Shown piece after piece: positions 25,901-33,800 of a DNA stretch of 64,000 nucleotides (position 1 is its first letter; each line of letters opens with the position of its first letter). The notes under the pieces are model-generated. The model saw only the letters and a list, made by a program, of their open reading frames with translations, did not search any database and was not told the origin of the DNA. Source of the stretch: Metridium senile (lineage: Eukaryota; Cnidaria; Anthozoa; Actiniaria; Metridiidae); NCBI GenBank assembly GCA_949775045.1, contig OX459102.1:908501-972500 (forward strand). Reading direction: 5' to 3'. The position numbers and the translations under genes are program-made.

Positions 25901-28900
25901 TAAAATGACGTAATGGCGTGACATACCTGTTTTGCTTTATGTGATGGAAATGTTTATGTAACGCAATGCACCAACAGTAAAATGACGTAATGGCGTGACA
26001 TACCTGTTTTGCTTTATGTGATTCAAATGTTTAAGTAACGCAATGTACCGGCAACATTAAAATGACGTAATGGCGTGACATACCTGTTTTGCTTTATGTG
26101 ATGCAAATGTTTATGTAACGCAATGCACCAACAGTAAAATGACGTAATGGCGTGACATACTATTTTGCGTTATGCGGTAATGTGATTCAAATGTTTATGT
26201 AACGCAATGCACCAACAGTAAAATGACGTAATGGCGTGACATACCTGTTTTGCTCTATGTGATGGAAATTTAAGGCGCAGTGATCGTGGTGATGCGTTGT
26301 TTTCGTTCTTCATTGAGTTGGGATCCATGGGGCCTGGGTTTTTTGAAGTCAGTGACACGTACAAATGGCTAGTACCTAATAAACATAATCACGTGATCAT
26401 TTCAAGGAAATATTTGAACTTTATCAAAGCATTGTATATAATATAATAATAACTATTATAATTAATTCATTTAAAATGAAATACGTCTTTTATATTTTCA
26501 CACAGTTATGAGGTGCGGGTTTTAGTCAAATTCTAAAGAATTTGTTACTCCTTAACGTAAGGAACAAGTGTAGCTAAGTTGGTTAGTGCGCGGCTTTCGG
26601 AGCGTGAGGTCACGAGTTCGATCCTAGTTGCCCCACACTTGTTTCGACTTCTTTCCAATCAGTGTAGCTTTGAGTAGGCTTTAAATATCCGTAAAACGGA
26701 GCATTAATGGAGAGAGGGGGGAAAAGAGCGCACCGTCGGCTTCCTGGGAGACAAGCTTACTTCTAGCCGAAGGAACTATTGATGCTAAATAACAGTACTT
26801 TTACTTTACCTTACCGGGGGAGGTATTCTATTCCTCGATTCACCTCCAGTTTATAGAACAATTGTTCAATATATTATAAGATTGTAAGTGTTAATTTAAC
26901 TACCTCTTGTATCTTTGACTTCAACTGAAATACCTCCCGTCGCTGATACAAACTCAGTTCTAAAGTACAAAAATGAGCCTCCATCCACCTTGGAAATAGT
27001 GTCGTCACAAGCTGAGACTGATGCTCCCTCTGCAAACACGAAAAAAGCAATCATGATTTTAACTATTTCTTTCTTATTTTGAAGTCAGGATTCATAAATT
27101 ATAATTGTAAGTTGCTGTTTCGAACTGTCACAAACAGCCATCATCATCATCATACCACATATCGTACGTCGAGCTACAGCAATCAACACTGTGATCATTT
27201 CAAGTGTTTGTATTATTTTCTTACCGTCACAAGACACAGCACTTAGTTTATCCACCCACGACGACAGCGCGTTAAAATTACTCAGGGTAAACACGTGATC
27301 ACTGTCAGGGTCTGACGCAATATCTTTTAGTTCTTGTTGATTTATATTGCCAATGCCAATGCAAAACATGTTGACACCTATCTTCTTGATCTTATTAGCT
27401 GCAACAGCTGGGTTATCGTGTGAACGACCATCGGTGAGCAGCACAGCAACTTTTGGGATGCCTTTGTCGGGTCTCATACCGTTTGCCTTGGTAAATACCT
27501 TTTGTCAAAGAAAGATGTAAATAGATCAGATAAGACTATAGCCGAAAGCAGAGCAAAGCAGAGCAAAGCAGAGCAGAGCAGAGCAGAGCAGAGCAGAGCA
27601 GAGCAGAGCAGAGCACAGCAGAGCACAGCAGAGCAGAGCACAGCAGAGCACAGCACAGCACAGCACAGCACAGCACAGCAGAGCACAGCAGAGCACAGCA
27701 GAGCACAGCAGAGCACAGCAGAGCACAGCAGAGCACAGCAGAGCACAGCAGAGCACAGCAGAGCACAGCAGAGCACAGCAGAGCACAGCAGAGCACAGCA
27801 GAGCACAGCAGAGCACAGCAGAGCACAGCAGAGCACAGCAGAGCACAGCAGAGCACAGCAGAGCACAGCAGAGCACAGCAGAGCACAGCAGAGCACAGCA
27901 GAGCACAGCAGAGCACAGCAGAGCACAGCAGAGCACAGCAGAGCACAGCAGAGCACAGCAGAGCACAGCAGAGCACAGCAGAGCACAGCAGAGCACAGCA
28001 GAGCACAGCAGAGCACAGCAGAGCACAGCAGAGCACAGCAGAGCACAGCAGAGCACAGCAGAGCACAGCAGAGCACAGCAGAGCACAGCAGAGCACAGCA
28101 GAGCACAGCAGAGCACAGCAGAGCACAGCAGAGCACAGCAGAGCACAGCAGAGCACAGCAGAGCACAGCAGAGCACAGCAGAGCACAGCAGAGCACAGCA
28201 GAGCACAGCAGAGCACAGCAGAGCACAGCAGAGCACAGCAGAGCACAGCAGAGCACAGCAGAGCACAGCAGAGCACAGCACAGCACAGCACAGCACAGCA
28301 CAGCACAGCACAGCACAGCACAGCACAGCACAGCACATAGTATACAGCATATAGCATAATGGAAACATAAAGAAATACAATAAATGTTTTCATACTTGTT
28401 CTCTAGTCATATCGATGGCTTTTGCAGTATATGTTGTACCACCGGTATATTGAATTGCTTGAACACCACTTTTCAAAGCTGATTTAGTAGTAAAGGCATT
28501 TAGATGGAATTCCAGATATGACCAATATTGATATTTGACCACAGCAACGTGAGTTCCATCGGGACCAATGTTAAAGAAGTCAACAACTTTCTTGACAAAA
28601 TTTTTGACTCCTTCAAAGTTACTCCAGCCAACACTACCTGAGGCGTCGAGAATGAACGCTAAATCCACTGCTGTCTGGCAGACTAGAACCATAACAAAAT
28701 AATAGAGATGATGGTAAAATGTCCAATGCATATACATGCATACAATGAAACAAACAAACAAACAAACAAACAAATGAGAAGAAAAATAAAAGTGACCGAA
28801 TTTTTAGAGTGTATCCTGTGTGTCCTTTTTAACTCGTGGATCGAAGATCCTCGAGTTATTGGGATGGGGCTTTTGAACCGGAAGTGTCACTCACTCACTC

Positions 28901-30839
28901 ACTCACTCGCTCACTCGCTCACTCACTAGACCGTCAGTGTAAACTTTTGAGCCCCAAGATCTCGGTCAGCGTACTTCGAGCACATGGATATTTGAAGGAA
29001 TGATTTTTCGGTCGAAGTAATCGCGAATACTCTCATATTTTATGTGCTCACGCCACACGATTCGCAGTAGAATTACACATAAGTTTATAAGAGTGAATGG
29101 TCTAAGTTTATGTCGAATGTTTTCGGAAATGGTCACTGTGAATTTTACTAAAGATCATGCAATTTACGAGCGAACTAAGCGAGCCAACTTATTATGATCA
29201 AATTTATCGAGATATCTTCCCTGCTATAAACAGAAGCTACTTTTTATCCATCCTTTCATAATGCTATGGAATGGATTCACAACCAGTTACAAAGGACGAA
29301 GCTGTTATTACTGGATATTTAACAGTATTTCCGGTAAGCATTCTTAGAGAGTACGATACACACTAGAAGTGAAGACAACAACAGTATAGTTGTTTTAGTG
29401 ATGTTGTAGGGTAAATATATTGCTTATTGTAATTATTTCTTTTATATTTTTGATTAAAGTAACCAGTTTATCTGTCAATAGTTTAATTTTATTGACTACT
29501 ATTAATTCGTACAAATTCGAAAGGCGATTGAAACAGGCGATTCTCGAGCTCTTAGCTTCTTGCACAGAACAACAAACTTATTCGCAAAATTTAAATCGCT
29601 TCACCCTATTATCTAGTAGTTCAACTTAACGATCTATGTATATGTAGATGAAAGTAATATTTCTTTCTTTACAATATGTGAGATAACGTGATCGGTTTTA
29701 AACCTCCAGGTTGACCTCGACAACAACAAATAAACAGCTAAAACGGCCTCTCTAAAAACTACCCCAACAGCCCAAATCGCCTCAAATATAACACCAATTG
29801 CTTCAATGACTATCTATTTTGCTTTTTCTGGCGTTTATTTTGCAAGAACAACTTAATAACACTGTTTCTTAGACACTCTTTGAACTCGCATGTATCTCTG
29901 CACGAACCGAAGATCGAACCAGGTAAATATCAGACTTGTCAGCGGATAACGGACTGAGGGAACGACGGACCGTAAGGGAAACGGACGACAACCAAAAAAA
30001 TACAAATAAAACAACAACATTGAATACTTATTTTTCGCTTCAAATCATCTCAAGCTAATCCGAGAAAATAATTACATAATCATAATGGAGCGGTCTAAAC
30101 TGTAAGCGCTTTCAAAATGTTCTAATTATGATCCACGAGTTGGCCATAGGTGGCCTTTGATTTTTTAACTGCGGGAGACTGTAAGGCGATTCTTTAACTC
30201 AAACCCTCAAAGGTCCTTACAAGAAAGGCATTATGGGTATACCTCTAACACGAGTAATCATCATATCTATGTAACGTACTAAATTGAAATATCTAAAATG
30301 TAACCTAGACGTTCTTGACAAGAATAATTATTAAAAGCATGCACCTAGATTATTCGTGTTTAGGTGTATGCTTAAATATCTCAACAACACCCTCAATGTT
30401 CTGGCCAAGGAGCATTTATTACTGGTAATCTTTCTAGCCACCTCCACAGGCAAATCATTTTAGTCCCTTCCCTATAGCATCACTTCCATGGGCTTCCTGT
30501 TTTAGACAGAGGCTTCTTCTCGTCCCAATTCTCCCTCTTTCTCTGTCTAAAACAGGAGGCCCATGGCAGTGATGCTACTATCTTTCTGTGATTATTGTAT
30601 GGTTTGGAATAACCTTTGGTATCAACTCACCATCTCTGATGACACTAGCATGAATGTAGTTGTTTCTTGTATAGTGAACCCAGTCGAAACCAGCCTCTAC
30701 AGCTAATGCTGCCAGCTCCCCTAGTTTACTGTTGTCATTGTCACTGACTTGTAATTGAAAGGCTCGTCCTGACAATAAACATGAAAATGTATTCATAAAT
30801 ATGGATGTATTAATGAATGGATAACAATAACAATAACAA

Positions 30840-30882
<43 letters not shown>

Positions 30883-33800
30883 TGTACAGACAGACAGGTA
30901 CAGACAGACAGACATGTACAGACAGACATGTACAGACAGACAGACATGTACAGACAGACAGACATGTACAGACAGACATGTACAGACAGACATGTACAGA
31001 CAGACATGTACAGACAGACATGTACAGACAGACATGTACAGACAGACATGTACAGACAGACAGACATGTACAGACAGACAGACAGACATGTACAGACAGA
31101 CATGTACAGACAGACAGACATGTACAGACAGACATGTACAGACAGACATGTACAGACAGACAGACATGTGCAGACAGACATGTACAGACAGACATGTACA
31201 GACAGACAGACATGTACAGACAGACATGTACAGACAGACATGTACAGACAGACATGTACAGACAGACATGTACAGACAGACATGTACAGACAGACAGACA
31301 GACAGACAAAAAACAAAAAACAAAAACAAAAAATCAAACAAACGAACAAACGAACAAACAAACAAACGAACAAACAAACAAACAAACAAACAAACAAACG
31401 AACAAAAGAACAAACAAACAAACAAACAAACAAACAAACAAACAAACAAACGAACAAACAAACGAACAAACGAACAAACAAACAAACAAACAAACAAACA
31501 AACGAACAAACGAACAAACAAAACAGACAAACGAACAAACAAACAAACGAACAAACAAACAAACAAACAAGCGAACAAACAAACAAACAAACAAACAAAC
31601 AAACGAACAAACGAACAAACAAACAAACAAACGAACAAACGAACAAACAAACAAACAAACGAACAAACGAACAAACAAACAAACAAACAAACAAACGAAC
31701 AAACGAACAAACAAACAAACAAACGAACAAACAAACGAACAAAAGAACAAACGAACAAACGAACAAACGAACAAACGAACAAAAGAGCAAACGAACAAAA
31801 GAACAAACGAACAAACGAACAAACAAACTAATAAAAGAACAAACAAACAAACAAACAAACGAACAAAAGAACAAACGAACAAACGAACAAAAGAACAAAC
31901 GAACAAAAGAACAAACAAACAAAAGAACAAACGAACAAACAAACAAACGAACAAAAGAACAAACGAACAAACAAACAAACAAACAAACAAACTAATAAAA
32001 GAACAAACAAACAAACAAACAAACAAACAAACAAACTGGCAAACGATTAAACAAACAAACAAAACAGACAAACAAGCAAACGAAAAACAAACAAAACAAA
32101 CAAACAAACAAACAAACAAACAAACAAACGGACAGACAGACAGACAAACGATTGAATGAATTAATACATAAACAAACGAACGAACCAATGATATTTGAAT
32201 GAATATATGGTTAGATGGATGAATGAATAAATGAATGGATGATTGGATGATTGGATGATTGGATGGATGCAGGGATGGATGGATGACTGACTGAATGACT
32301 GATTGACTGAATAAGCAGTAGAAAAAACGTTAATCAATGACGATGAATAATTAAAATGGAAAATGTTTTTTATGTTCAAAACGTATTTCAATATGCACAG
32401 GAGTAAAAAAGCTTTGCAAAACGGCACAACGGATATAACAAATATAAGCTACGCAGGCTAAGAGCGTGTAGGAATGAATTACCAGCATTTAAACAGAGAG
32501 AAGAATTGACGTAAAGATGACTAACAAATGTTACAACGTGAAAATGAAAACCTCAGCACTTGTGCTTTCCATCGGATGCTTTGTGTTTCAAATGTAATAC
32601 CTCACAAATAGCTAGTGGTTGTTGTGTTGCGCTGACTCGGAACTGACTCACAACTGAGGAACTGATTCGGTTGACTTGAAAAGTAGCAAAAAAATAAGGA
32701 AATCAAATCAAAGAGAACAACAACAGCTATCCAAATGAAAGCAAAAAAGTGAGGAAGCCGAAGTGAAAAAAACCTTAAGACCAAAACAACAAGAACGCAA
32801 GAGGAAGTTGACTATGAACGAAAATGACGCAAAAACAGAAGCAACAGCAAAAAAATAAATTATAAATTAATTATAACCAAAAAAATCACAAGCAAGAGAT
32901 CTAAAAAAAACCGAAACATTTTAAAGAGAAATTTTATCCTATTTTCTTCCGTTTGAGAGGAAGCAATTTTTCAGGGTTTAGCACAGTTTCCAAACAGCGC
33001 GCGACGAAGCAGATGAAACCACAATTAAAACCCGTCGAAAAATAATTTTTCGTTATACCTTCTCAAACTAATCAATAGTAAATGTTGTTTAATTAGTTAT
33101 AAAGGGAATGATTTAGTGATAAGTCGATTTTTACGAGAATAATGCTTTGTTTTAGATAAGCTCTCTTCTTCCTGCCAGGCACTTCAATACATCATTACAT
33201 CTTATTGTAACAAGTGTGTTTCCATATATGGGCAAACGACTTCGACATTGTCATTAAATCTCTCAACGCTTGTTTATGGCGTTAACGAATGATTGTCTAA
33301 TCACTTTATAATGAAATAATTATTTTTGGATTTTGAAGTTATGATACAACTACCATTTGTAACAGGTTATTTTTGCTCTTGCTTTGGCCTTTGTAAATCT
33401 GACCGTTTGTATGCAACTTTTATCTGACACTGAGAATTCACAATTGTTAAAAAAGTTAATAAACAATACAAACACTTACTTAAAAACCCTCAGGCTATGC
33501 CAAGACAAATTCTAAAGTCTGTTTTTCGGGAACTTTGTAATTGTGTAATGACTTTTAGAGTAAACATTGAATACTATAAGAAATTGCTCAATCCAAGGCC
33601 ATGTTTTGATTTTCTGTTGCCTTAGTAAACACTTTAGAAAGTCTTTCTTACAGTGTAAACTTTGATTTTCTAAAAATAATACAATTGCAAGCTAACTCCA
33701 ATATCACGATTTTTAAAAACAGAAAAATTCCATTTCAAATATATATAGTATTATATATAATAATATGATATATGCCTGATAAACAGAAATTTTATATGGC

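Noticed and set aside
24925..26270. Repeat array resembling a CRISPR
   Set aside because: Units are contiguous tandem repeats with no unique spacers, in an animal intron.
26561..26640. Possible tRNA gene
   Set aside because: A and B boxes are present, but the cloverleaf stems do not pair well and the homology continues for 170 bp. A tRNA-derived SINE explains it better.
27474..28393. Long open frames on both strands (about 285 residues of Ala/Leu/Cys or Ala/Gln/His/Ser/Arg repeats)
   Set aside because: They are produced by the 10-bp GAGCACAGCA satellite, which has no stop in any frame, and they lie in the intron between the VWA exons.
30578..32188. Open frames of 240-425 residues rich in CLSV, QTDR or TNKQ repeats
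   Set aside because: Simple-repeat translations of CAGA and CAAA satellites. Only the short GRAFQLQVSDND part at 30631-30768 is a real exon.
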